From positions 31,001 to 95,000 of the forward strand of contig DASVCN010000021.1 in assembly GCA_036381595.1 (NCBI GenBank): a stretch of DNA of 64,000 bases, in the 5' to 3' direction. A program made the translations under genes and the position numbers. This DNA comes from Trueperaceae bacterium (GTDB lineage: Bacteria; Deinococcota; Deinococci; Deinococcales; Trueperaceae). Below are positions 34,121 to 42,730 of the stretch, piece after piece. The notes beneath the pieces were generated by a model. The model did not search any database, was not told where the DNA came from, and saw only the letters and a program-made list of their open reading frames with translations. Position 1 is the stretch's first letter, and each line of letters opens with the position of its first letter.

Positions 34121-34792
34121 TCAGGCCTCGTCGTAGATATCGTCCCTGGGCTTCGTCGGGTCGTCCCTGCGGACGGTAACAGGCCCCTTGCGGCGCCGGT
34201 CGCCGCGCCTGCCGGCCCGATATTCCGGGCCGAAGTCGCCTACGCGCCGTTCATGTCCCCCTTCGAGGCGCTCAGCGCGACTGTTCACCATCCTTACCGG
34301 ACCGTACCGGTCGAGGATCTGGCCGGCCTCGACCATCCGCTCGGCGGGCACCTGCAGGAATACGAGGCTCTCCCCACGCCGCAGGGCGAGGCTGTACTCG
34401 TTCGAGTCGATAGGAGGTACGCCGCCGCGCACCAGAGCACCGGTGACGCCTCCGGTGGCGCCACCCAGGCTGAGGCCCGCGATGGCCGAGGCGAGCGGTC
34501 CGATAGCGAGGGCCGGACCGATACCGGGGATGACCAGCAGTCCCAGGCCCATCAGGAGCCCGGTTGCGCCTCCGAGTGCTGCGCCCACGCTCGCACCTAT
34601 CGCCGCACCCGCCGCCATACCGTCGGGGTCGTCCTGGATCGCCATGTCGTCCATCGAGTCGAAACCGAGCGATTGCGAGGAGCGTGGGGAGATGACGCTT
34701 ATCGAGGCCGGGTCGAAGCCTGAAGCGATGAGGTCGTCGGCCGCGGCCACCGCGTCCTCGATGTGTTCGTAGAGCCTGGAAACGGATCTCAT
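34121..34792 (-). CDS. General-stress-17M-like protein with glycine-zipper segment
   Basis: A 223-residue protein from ATG 34792 with GGAGG ahead. Residues 1-40 (RLYEHIEDAVAAADDLIASG) resemble the YflT/GSP17M N-terminal fold. Residues 65-125 form a long Gly/Ala-rich zipper (GAAIGASVGAALGGATGLLM type) able to insert in a membrane. A short beta region and an Arg/Asp-rich tail (RRGDRRRKGPVTVRRDD) follow. Function unknown; relatives are stress-linked. Confidence 0.75.
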   Translation of the reverse strand: MRSVSRLYEHIEDAVAAADDLIASGFDPASISVISPRSSQSLGFDSMDDMAIQDDPDGMAAGAAIGASVGAALGGATGLLMGLGLLVIPGIGPALAIGPLASAIAGLSLGGATGGVTGALVRGGVPPIDSNEYSLALRRGESLVFLQVPAERMVEAGQILDRYGPVRMVNSRAERLEGGHERRVGDFGPEYRAGRRGDRRRKGPVTVRRDDPTKPRDDIYDEA

Positions 34793-34971
34793 GTTGCCTC
34801 CTTCCGGAGCGAACGAACCGTGGGACCTTCTATCGAGCTTAGCGGTCGGTGGGTAAGGCGAACTTGGTTTCAGGCCCATTCGACTGGCCCGGGTGCGAAG
34901 ATGGGGCCGTGGAGCGCAGCGCCCCCGAACCCACCGCAGGCGCCGGCGAAGTAGCACGGGAGCGCTCGAGC

Positions 34972-36585
34972 ATGCGCGGCGCGCTGACCCTCATGGTCGG
35001 GACGTTCGCCAGTCGCATCACGGGCCTTCTCCGTAACTCCATCCTCACTCAGTTCTTCCCGCCTGGCGTGTCCGACGCCTTTCTCACGGCGTTCCGGGTG
35101 CCGAACCTGTTCCGCGAGCTCCTCGCGGAGGGGGCCCTGACGAACTCGTTCGTACCGGTCTACACTCGGCTGCGGGGGGAGGAGAGGCGCAGGCTGACCG
35201 GCTCGCTCCTGGGCCTGCTGGCCCTGGTGAACGGCCTGCTCATGCTGCTGGCCTACCTGCTCGCGCCGCTCCTCGCCCGCCTCCTCATCGGGGATCCGAC
35301 GATCGTCGACGTCGAGCTGACGGCCCGCCTCATCCGCATCGTCTTCCCGTTCCTGCCGGCGATCTCCTTCTCGGCCCTGGCTATGGGGATCCTGAACGCG
35401 GAGGAGCGCTTCCTCGCGCCCGCCTGGGCGCCCGTCATGCTCAACCTGGTGACGGTGACGCTGATGGCGCTCTTCCCCGGTCACGCGGTGATGTTGACGC
35501 TCGCCCACGTGCTGGGCGGGCTGGGTCAACTGCTGGTCCAACTGCCCGCTCTCGCTCGCTTCGGGCTGTCGCCGCGCTTCCGGATGTCATGGCACCCGGC
35601 ACTCGCCGGTGTGCTCCTGCTGATGCTCCCGTTCGCCTTCACGACCAGCGGAAGGCAGTTGCTCAACGTGCTCGCCTCGAACCTGGTGACCGGTCTCTTC
35701 ACCGGCGCCCAGAACGCCTTCGTCAACGCCGACCTGTTCCTGAGCCTCATGCTGGGGCTCTTCTCGATCTCGCCCGCGCTCTCCTACTATTCGCGCCTCT
35801 CGGCGCAGGCGGCCGAGCGTTCCGAAGCCTTCGCTCCGACGCTGCTCGAAGGGCTCAGGTTCATCGCCTTCCTCACGGTGCCCGCGGGCCTGGGGCTGGT
35901 CCTTCTCGCGGGACCGGCGGTAGCGGCAGCGTTCAACTGGCGTTCGCTCGTCGGCGACCCGCTCGATCCCGCCCGGCTCTACGGTTCGATCCTCGCCACC
36001 GCTCCGCTGGGTCTGGCGGTGTTCCCGATCGGCCTCTTCAACCTGCTTATCCGCACCTTCTACATCCGCCGCCACGTTGCGATCCCGGTACTGATCGTGC
36101 TGGGTACCCTGACCGTCCAGGCCGCGCTCTACCTTTCGCTGGTGGGCCCGTTGGGCATCGCCGGGCTCTCGTGGGGGGCGGTGTTCGCTGCCTGGATCCA
36201 GTTGGGGGTCACGGCCGCGCTCGTCCGGCGCCGCCGTGAGGTCTCGTTGCGGCTGCTCCTGCCCGGCGTCGCCCGCATGTGGCTCGCCGGTCTGCTGGCG
36301 GTCGCCGCCTCGGCGGCACTGTTGGCGCTCCTGGGAGGCGACGCGGGGGAGAGCCTGATCGCATCGGCGACCGGCCGGGCGAGCGGGATGAGCGACGGAT
36401 GGACGATGTCCGCGAACGATTGGCTCGGGGTCGGCTGGTTCGGCGGTGGCTGGTTCGACTCGGTCGCCACCCTGGGAGTCGTCGGCGCCTTCTTCTGCCT
36501 CGCCTACGGTGCGATCAGCTGGCTGCTGAAGATCCCGGAGATGAGGGCTCTGCTCGCTCGGGTGAGGGGCGGGACACGGGCCTAG
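34972..36585 (+). CDS. murJ: Lipid II flippase MurJ
   Basis: A MOP-superfamily protein with about 13-14 membrane spans that moves lipid II across the inner membrane for wall synthesis. Diagnostic stretches are ITGLLRNSILTQFF, FLTAFRVPNLFRELLAEGAL and TNSFVPVYTRL. The core seems complete, ending near residue 537 from ATG 34972. That ATG follows CGGGAG at good distance and gives the usual N terminus; GTG codons at 34849 and 34909 would add 41 or 21 polar residues. The stop overlaps the convergent regulator by four bases. Confidence 0.92.
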   Translation: MRGALTLMVGTFASRITGLLRNSILTQFFPPGVSDAFLTAFRVPNLFRELLAEGALTNSFVPVYTRLRGEERRRLTGSLLGLLALVNGLLMLLAYLLAPLLARLLIGDPTIVDVELTARLIRIVFPFLPAISFSALAMGILNAEERFLAPAWAPVMLNLVTVTLMALFPGHAVMLTLAHVLGGLGQLLVQLPALARFGLSPRFRMSWHPALAGVLLLMLPFAFTTSGRQLLNVLASNLVTGLFTGAQNAFVNADLFLSLMLGLFSISPALSYYSRLSAQAAERSEAFAPTLLEGLRFIAFLTVPAGLGLVLLAGPAVAAAFNWRSLVGDPLDPARLYGSILATAPLGLAVFPIGLFNLLIRTFYIRRHVAIPVLIVLGTLTVQAALYLSLVGPLGIAGLSWGAVFAAWIQLGVTAALVRRRREVSLRLLLPGVARMWLAGLLAVAASAALLALLGGDAGESLIASATGRASGMSDGWTMSANDWLGVGWFGGGWFDSVATLGVVGAFFCLAYGAISWLLKIPEMRALLARVRGGTRA

Positions 36586-37265
36586 ATGCGAGCGGCGTGG
36601 ATCCTCTCGGCCAGCTCGTAAGAAACCGCCACGGTACGACCGTCATGCTCCAGGGTCAGCGGGCCGGAGCTCTGCGCGATGTCGACGATCTCGATCTCGT
36701 TCCCCGGCACCAGGCCGTGCTCGTCCAGGTAGCGGAGCACGTCGCTGCGCTGGTCGGTGATCCTGGTGATGCGCAGCCTGCTACCGGCGGCCCAGCGGAC
36801 CAGGGGTAGGCCCGCGTCCTCGGGCAGCCGTCCGTCGCGGGCGGGTATCGGGTCGCCGTGCGGGTCGTGGGTCGGGTGGCCGAGGGCGTCGGCGATACGG
36901 TCCTCGAAATCTTCGCTGATGTGATGCTCCAGCTTCTCGGCCTCGTCGTGCACCTCGTGCCACTCGTAACCGAGCGCCTCGGCCAGGTAGGTCTCGATGA
37001 GCCGGTGGTGCCTGATCGTCTCGAGCGCCATCTTCCGGCCCGTCACCGTGAGCGAGGCTCCCTGGTACGGTTCGTACTCGATCAGGTGCAGTTCGGAAAG
37101 TTTTCGCAGCATCCCGGTGACCGAGGCGGGACTCACTGCCAGGGCCGCCGCGAGCGCTTGCGTCTTCACCGACTGCTCGCCCAGTTCGAAGAGCGCCTTC
37201 AGGTAGTCCTCTACCGCGCTGGTGACCAGCCTGGATGGGCGGACGCCGCCCGGCTGGTCGCTCAT
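36582..37265 (-). CDS. DtxR/MntR-family metal-dependent regulator
   Basis: A 227-residue regulator. A winged helix at 12-70 (LVTSAVEDYLKALFELGEQS; AVSPASVTGMLRKLSELHL) is followed by the metal-binding dimerisation domain (HEVHDEAEKLEHHISEDFED) and a C-terminal FeoA/SH3-like domain (GLVPGNEIEIVDI). Senses Mn or Fe and controls metal uptake; no metal transporter lies next to it. Length fits the three-domain type. Confidence 0.92.
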   Translation of the reverse strand: MSDQPGGVRPSRLVTSAVEDYLKALFELGEQSVKTQALAAALAVSPASVTGMLRKLSELHLIEYEPYQGASLTVTGRKMALETIRHHRLIETYLAEALGYEWHEVHDEAEKLEHHISEDFEDRIADALGHPTHDPHGDPIPARDGRLPEDAGLPLVRWAAGSRLRITRITDQRSDVLRYLDEHGLVPGNEIEIVDIAQSSGPLTLEHDGRTVAVSYELAERIHAARI

Positions 37266-37516
37266 CTGGGCCCCTGCCTGTTCATGGGCTCACGGCCCCG
37301 ATCGTACCGAAGCGCTCGCGCATCGCACCTAGAGTCTACCGCGTGGGTGGTGCCCGGCGATCTCTGCCCCCCAGGCCAATTCGGTCCACGACGGTGGCAT
37401 GAGCCGTGGTCTGAACAGTTCCGCGTTCCTTACGATGGGGCATACGGCGGCCTCGGTTCGCCCTCCTGGGGGCCGCTCGAGACGAAGGGCGACGACCCGT
37501 TTCGGGAGGAGTGGTG

Positions 37517-37696
37517 ATGGAGGCATTCGACTCTTCGTTGGCGCCGGCGTTGGCCGCGCTGGCCGGAGTGGCCGGGGTTGCGGCCGCCTTCCGTGCCGCC
37601 CGCGGCAGGCGGGCACGCACCAGCAGGCGGAGATACATGGCGGCGGCGGCTCGCGCGACGCGGAGGCGCAGCAGGGGAGGCAGACGGGCGTACTGA
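37517..37696 (+). CDS. Small membrane protein with Arg-rich tail
   Basis: A 59-residue frame with GGGAGGA six bases before ATG 37517. Residues 9-26 (APALAALAGVAGVAAAFR) are hydrophobic, followed by a tail with 15 Arg. In high-GC DNA such composition can arise by chance, so the ribosome site is the main support. No family recognised. Confidence 0.45.
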   Translation: MEAFDSSLAPALAALAGVAGVAAAFRAARGRRARTSRRRYMAAAARATRRRSRGGRRAY

Positions 37697-37710
37697 ACGC
37701 TCCCGACGGC

Positions 37711-40227
37711 CTACAGTTCGCTCTCCAACTCCCTGAGTGCCTCCCGGTGACGGCGGACCAGCTCCAGGTCGCCTATCTGCCGGTAGGTTTCGATCAGATC
37801 GCGCCGGGATTCGACGTCGTAGGGATCTATCCTCAGTAAGGCCTCCAGCGCCTCCGCTGAACGGCGGGGCCTGGCCTCCTCGCATTCGGCCAGCCGACGC
37901 CACAGCCGGACCAGCAACCCTTCGATCCGCCGTCGCTCATCGTCGAACCACTCCGGGAACTCGGCGAGAGCATCCCCCTCGACCAGCGCGATCGCCTGCC
38001 GCATCACCTCGAGGTTCCGTAGGGCGGCGCCACCCAACGCTTCAGTCGCCGACCTTTCGAACTCCTCCAGGTCGAGGCGCACGGGGTAGGCGAGTTCGAC
38101 CATCCCACGGCTGCTCGCGATCACCTGTGCGCCCAGGGTGCGATTCAGGTGGTAGAGCCCCGTCTGCAGGCTCTGCACCTGGTTCCCGGCGTGGCTCCAG
38201 AACTCCTCGGCCAGTGCCTCGCGGGGGACCGGCCGGCTGGACAGGGCGAGGCGCAACAGGAGGGCGGCGCTCTTGCGGGTCGGGAAGTCGGCGAGCGTGA
38301 GCGTTCGGCCCAGGAAACGGACCCGCAGCGTACCGAAAGTCGCGATCCGCAGGGGGAAGAGTTGGCTCGCGGCCGGATCCTCCTGAACGAGGGCCGCCAG
38401 GACGGGAGCGTATTGAGGAGAATCGAGCAGGCAGCCGTAGCCATGGGTGCGGATCAGGTCCAGGGCCTCCCTCAGATCCGAAGGCGAGCCGCGGTGCAAC
38501 AGGGCTGCGGCCAGGTCGAATCGCGCCTCCTCGTCTCGGGCGCGGCCGATCACCGAGTCGAGGTCGCCTCCACCGCACAGCGCGATCTCGAGCGAGGCGG
38601 GCACGCCCAGCGATTCCGCCTGCCTGGCGTACTCGAGCGCCCCGTCCCGGTCCCCCTGCTGGCGCAGCGCTCGCGCGAGTAACAGCTGTGCCTCGGCCCG
38701 GAGGCGCGCATCGAGACCGTCTCCCCGCAGTAGCGCTTCGAGGCGCCGCGCCGCAGCCCGCGCCTCCCCTTCCGCCAGTAGGCACATCGCCCGGTTCGTC
38801 TCGATGTAGCCTCGTGCGCGCGTGTCGAGCCTCGTCTCGGCGGCAGCCTGGTCGAGTTGCTCGTTCGCCTGCGCCCTTTCGCCGGCCAGCAGCAGGACCT
38901 CGGCCAGATTAGTCCTCAGCAGGGCGCTGGGCTGGCCCAATGTGGCGAGCAGATCGAGGGCCTCCTCGTAACCTCGTCGCGCCTCCCGAAGCAGACCTCG
39001 CTGGTGCCACGAGAGAGCGAGGAGTTGGACGCTCCGCGCCTCCCTCACGAAATCGCCGCCCGCACGGAAGCTCGCGATCGCCTTGCGAAGGTCGCTTTCG
39101 GCGTCAGCGTAGCGCCCCTGCTGGATGTAGACGCCGGCCCTGTTGTGCCTGGCCTCCCCCTCGAGCCTGTCGCTGGTGCCGTGTCTGATCGCGGAACCGA
39201 ACGCCCGTTTGGCCTGTTCCAGCTTCCCGGCCAGCGCGAAGGCTATGCCTCTGCCGTTGTCGATCCTGGCTATCGAGTCGCCCCGCGAATCGCTCGCCGG
39301 TTCTCCCGCCACGCCTCGTCTGGCCGTCCGGTAGCGCTCTTGTGCCCGGTCGTAATCTCCGCACAGCCGGTCGAGAGTGCCGACCAGGTAGAGCCACGCC
39401 GAGTTACGGCGCAGGGCCGACGGGACAGGCTCGAGCGCGCGGCGTAGCCGCGCCTCCCCTTCGGCGGGCCGTGGTTCGAAGTTGGCTGCCAGGGTCTCGA
39501 GGTAGGTCACCCACTGCTCGGCCTCGGCCAACGCCAGCAGCGCCGGTTCGAGGTTGCCGCCCCGGGCGAGCACCTCGGCTACCGCCTGAGCGACCCGGGC
39601 ATCGGGGTGCGGCTGCAGGTAGCGGCGGAGGAGCTTCGGCATCGTGAGCCCCTGGCCGGAACCGAAGAGGAGGCCTCGATCGAGCAGTTCGGCGACCCGA
39701 TCCGTTCCCAGTTCGAGGAGTTCGTGGAGTTCGGGCACCAGGAGCGGAGTGAGCGCTGCTCTCCCGACCGCCTCGCGAAGCTCATCCCCCGGCAGCAGAC
39801 GTTCGAGGTAGATCGCGGCCAGCGGGTGCTGGTGCAGTGGTGTTCCAGTGGGCGCCGCACGGCTGCTCAGTTCGAGCCCGGCAGGCCACCCTTCGCTCTG
39901 GCGGAAACTCTCCTCGACGAACCGAGGCGCAGCCCCCGCTAGTTCGCCGGCCCAATCGTCTGCGTCCAGCAGCAGATCCGCCTCCTGCAGGACGAGGAGG
40001 TCGTCGAGCGGCAGGTGACGCGGGACGGCAGCGATCCGACTGCGCCTGGCGGGCAGCAGGAGCGCGGGACCGCCCGCCAACTCCGCGGGATCGCGGACAA
40101 CCTGCCTGCCATCGCCCAGCGCCCACTCCTCGAGAGACTCCTGGCCGAATCCTGCGCCCACCGGGCCCACGACCAGAGGCGGGGCGTCCTCGAGGACATC
40201 CCGTAGCGATGCCGGCAGTCGGGGCAT
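37711..40227 (-). CDS. MalT/BTAD-type large regulator with degenerate NTPase domain
   Basis: An 838-residue protein from ATG 40227. The N terminus aligns with MalT-type STAND ATPases: TEGWPAGL-like SEGWPAGLELSS is intact. However, the P-loop position reads GPVGAGFGQES (residues 21-31), lacking the Lys and Ser/Thr, and the NTPase core is shortened. TPR-like helical repeats fill about 230-600. The C terminus (about 635-838) has the winged helix plus BTAD (TFGTLRVRFLGRTLTLADFP; RRDLIETYRQIGDLELVRRH). TACACT lies five bases before the ATG, indicating a leaderless mRNA. It is divergent from the subtilase gene, its possible target. Confidence 0.82.
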   Translation of the reverse strand: MPRLPASLRDVLEDAPPLVVGPVGAGFGQESLEEWALGDGRQVVRDPAELAGGPALLLPARRSRIAAVPRHLPLDDLLVLQEADLLLDADDWAGELAGAAPRFVEESFRQSEGWPAGLELSSRAAPTGTPLHQHPLAAIYLERLLPGDELREAVGRAALTPLLVPELHELLELGTDRVAELLDRGLLFGSGQGLTMPKLLRRYLQPHPDARVAQAVAEVLARGGNLEPALLALAEAEQWVTYLETLAANFEPRPAEGEARLRRALEPVPSALRRNSAWLYLVGTLDRLCGDYDRAQERYRTARRGVAGEPASDSRGDSIARIDNGRGIAFALAGKLEQAKRAFGSAIRHGTSDRLEGEARHNRAGVYIQQGRYADAESDLRKAIASFRAGGDFVREARSVQLLALSWHQRGLLREARRGYEEALDLLATLGQPSALLRTNLAEVLLLAGERAQANEQLDQAAAETRLDTRARGYIETNRAMCLLAEGEARAAARRLEALLRGDGLDARLRAEAQLLLARALRQQGDRDGALEYARQAESLGVPASLEIALCGGGDLDSVIGRARDEEARFDLAAALLHRGSPSDLREALDLIRTHGYGCLLDSPQYAPVLAALVQEDPAASQLFPLRIATFGTLRVRFLGRTLTLADFPTRKSAALLLRLALSSRPVPREALAEEFWSHAGNQVQSLQTGLYHLNRTLGAQVIASSRGMVELAYPVRLDLEEFERSATEALGGAALRNLEVMRQAIALVEGDALAEFPEWFDDERRRIEGLLVRLWRRLAECEEARPRRSAEALEALLRIDPYDVESRRDLIETYRQIGDLELVRRHREALRELESEL

Positions 40228-40345
40228 GATCCAGTGTACCGGGCACGGTTTGAGCTTTTTTTGAGGCCCCTTTCCTACAATGAGGTGCATTTTCCAACCG
40301 GGGGGGCCGCGGGGCCCACGGATGAGAACCAGGAGGGGTCCTATC

Positions 40346-42121
40346 GTGCACCGATTTCAACTAGGCCTGATTCTGCCGATCGTCGCCTTCGTGCTGGCCG
40401 CCTGCAGCAACTACGGCCAGTCGCCGGCGGCGGACGAGACGTTGGGTCTCCAGCGCAACGGCGAGGTGAGCGAGTGTTCGGCGCTGTACGCCGACGCACC
40501 CGCCACGGCTCGGGTTTCGAGCGACATCGAGTACGGTCAGGTCGGCCAGTTGATCCTCTCGTTCGCTCAGGACGCGGTGGAGAACGGTGTCAAGGCCAAG
40601 GCGATCGACTGGATGGGGGCCGAACTGGGACTCGGCCTGGGCAACGGAGTGGGCGCCTTCGAGAACCTTCCCATGGTCGTCGTCGAAACGTTCGTCACTA
40701 GAGAGCTCGTCGAGTCGATCCGAGCGGAGTTCGAGCCGCTGGGCCTCCTCTCGATCTGGGGCAACGAGCCTCTCACCTTCTTCCTCGACGAGAGCGTCGG
40801 TTTCATAGGCGCCGACACCGCACGTGACGCGTTCGGGCTCTCGGGAGCCGGCGTCGGCGTAGCGGTAATCGATTCCGGCATCGACGCCACCCACCCCGAT
40901 CTGGTCGTGGGCCAGAACGTCGGCCGCAACGTCAAGATCGTCGGCTCTATCGTCGAAACGCCGGTAGGAGGCTATCTCTACGTGGACGCTGCCAACACCG
41001 ACCTCACGAGTGGTCACGGCACTCACGTGTCGGGCACCATCGCCGGGCTGGGGAACGCTTCGGACGGGCGCTACGTGGGTGTGGCCCCCGGGGCCACCCT
41101 CGTGGGCGTAGGCACCGGGGAGGCGATCGTCATCCTCTACGCGCTCGAGGCGTTCGACTTCGTCCTCCGACCCGACATCCGCGAGGAGTACGGCATCCGG
41201 GTGATCTCCAACTCCTGGGGCACCACGGGAAGGTTCGATCCATACAATCCGATCTCGCTGGCTACCAAACGAGCCTACGATCTGGGGATCTTCACCGTGT
41301 TCGCGGCCGGCAACGAGGGGCCAGGCCTCGACACTCTCAATCCCTACTCGGCCTCGCCTTGCGCCATCTCGGTAGCGGCCGGCGACAAGCAGGGGATGCT
41401 GGCCGACTTCAGCAGTCGTGGGGTGCCCGGCGACGAGTACCACCATCCGGACATCACCGCGCCGGGAGTCGACATCACCGCTCCGCGGGCGCTGACCGGG
41501 GCCGTGACGCCTCCCGACGTTCCCGATGCCTTCTACAGCACCATCAGCGGGACATCGATGGCCACTCCTCACGTCTCGGGAACATTGGCCCTGATGCTGG
41601 AGGCCAACCCGTCGCTCACCTTCGAGGAGGGCCTGTCGCTCCTCCAGGAGACAGCCCGTCCCATGTACGATGCCAGCGGCGCGCCGCTAACCGTCCACGA
41701 GGTGGGGGCGGGGTATCTCGATGCTTACGAGGCGGTTCGGCTGGCGGTGAAGACGAACCGTGACAAGTACGAGCTGACGAGCGAGGAGTTGGCCTCCTGG
41801 TCGGGCCAGGTGCCGCTGGGCGTCTGCCCGGTCGTCACCTGCCTGGTTCAGACCGAGGACGTATTCGAGTTGTCGGTGCCGGAGGGGCTCGAGTCGTTGA
41901 GCGTCTCGGTGGAGTGGGCCGTCGCGGCCGAGGACCTCGACCTCTACCTCTACGACCCGAGCGGCGCTCAGGCGGCCTCGGGCGCCTCGCTCTCGGACCC
42001 CGAGGTGGCCACGGTCGTGGATCCGGTGGCCGGGACCTGGCAGGTCGTCGTCAGAGGTTACGTCAACGCCGCCACCAGCTACGAGGGCGTGGCGACCGGC
42101 GAGAGGCTGGCGCGCCGCTAG
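40346..42121 (+). CDS. Lipoprotein subtilisin-like serine protease (S8)
   Basis: A 591-residue protein. GTG 40346 follows AGGAGG at nine bases and gives a clean lipoprotein signal with lipobox LAAC (Cys20); ATG 40322 is a weaker start. A propeptide-like region spans about 60-145. Catalytic Asp176 (VAVIDSGIDATHPDL), His224 (GHGTHVSGT), oxyanion Asn323 (AAGNEGPG) and Ser404 (GTSMATPHVSG) are all present. The last 90 residues form a PPC-like beta domain (DLDLYLYDPSGAQAASG). Probably a surface-anchored protease. Confidence 0.93.
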   Translation: MHRFQLGLILPIVAFVLAACSNYGQSPAADETLGLQRNGEVSECSALYADAPATARVSSDIEYGQVGQLILSFAQDAVENGVKAKAIDWMGAELGLGLGNGVGAFENLPMVVVETFVTRELVESIRAEFEPLGLLSIWGNEPLTFFLDESVGFIGADTARDAFGLSGAGVGVAVIDSGIDATHPDLVVGQNVGRNVKIVGSIVETPVGGYLYVDAANTDLTSGHGTHVSGTIAGLGNASDGRYVGVAPGATLVGVGTGEAIVILYALEAFDFVLRPDIREEYGIRVISNSWGTTGRFDPYNPISLATKRAYDLGIFTVFAAGNEGPGLDTLNPYSASPCAISVAAGDKQGMLADFSSRGVPGDEYHHPDITAPGVDITAPRALTGAVTPPDVPDAFYSTISGTSMATPHVSGTLALMLEANPSLTFEEGLSLLQETARPMYDASGAPLTVHEVGAGYLDAYEAVRLAVKTNRDKYELTSEELASWSGQVPLGVCPVVTCLVQTEDVFELSVPEGLESLSVSVEWAVAAEDLDLYLYDPSGAQAASGASLSDPEVATVVDPVAGTWQVVVRGYVNAATSYEGVATGERLARR

Positions 42122-42212
42122 TGGGGGCGGCAGCGGCGGAGGATCTGTAGAGGGCATCTCCCGCCTCGACCCGAGGCGCCCTCCGGCCTCATCTACCCTG
42201 TTCCTGGCTCGC

Positions 42213-42242
42213 CCGGCCCCGTCGCGATCACGACGGGGCCGG
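42213..42242. terminator. Bidirectional hairpin between subtilase and csaA
   Basis: CCGGCCCCGTCG (42213-42224) pairs perfectly with CGACGGGGCCGG (42231-42242) around six bases, between convergent genes. No T-run on either side. Confidence 0.75.
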
Positions 42243-42253
42243 ATCGTGGCGGC

Positions 42254-42598
42254 TCAGTAGAGCCTGCTGCCGTTCGGAACTTCGCGCTCCGGCTGCGCGA
42301 GTACGACCCCGCCGCCGTCGGCATCGAAGCCGGTGAGCAGGAACTGCGACTCGAAGCCGGCGATCCGTTTAGGTGGCAGGTTCACCACCCCGACGACCCG
42401 AAGTCCGACCAGCTCCTCCGGCCGGTAGAATTCCGTCACCTGGGCGCTCGTCTGCCTCACGCCCAGTTCGCCGAAATCGACCCAGATCTTATAGGCGGGC
42501 TTGCGCGCAGCCGGGAACTCCTCTGCCCGCACCACGGTGCCGGCCCGCAGCTCCACCTTCGAGAACTCTTCATAGCTGATCGTCGACTCGTCACTCAT
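42254..42598 (-). CDS. csaA: CsaA-like tRNA-binding/export chaperone
   Basis: A 114-residue OB-fold protein: VELRAGTVVRAEEFPAARKP, QTSAQVTEFY and VGVVNLPPKRIAGFESQFL follow the CsaA pattern. CsaA dimers bind unfolded preproteins and tRNA-like shapes in Bacillus. Single gene; start ATG 42598. Confidence 0.9.
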   Translation of the reverse strand: MSDESTISYEEFSKVELRAGTVVRAEEFPAARKPAYKIWVDFGELGVRQTSAQVTEFYRPEELVGLRVVGVVNLPPKRIAGFESQFLLTGFDADGGGVVLAQPEREVPNGSRLY

Positions 42599-42730
42599 CG
42601 CGCGCTCCAGGTCGATCCGACGCCGATCGTCGCGGCTGCCTACCGACGGGGTGTGAACGGACGCCGCTCCAGGAGCCTGGCGTTCCGAAGGCCGTTCGCT
42701 GGTCAGCTCGCCCGGACATCCTCCGGAAGC

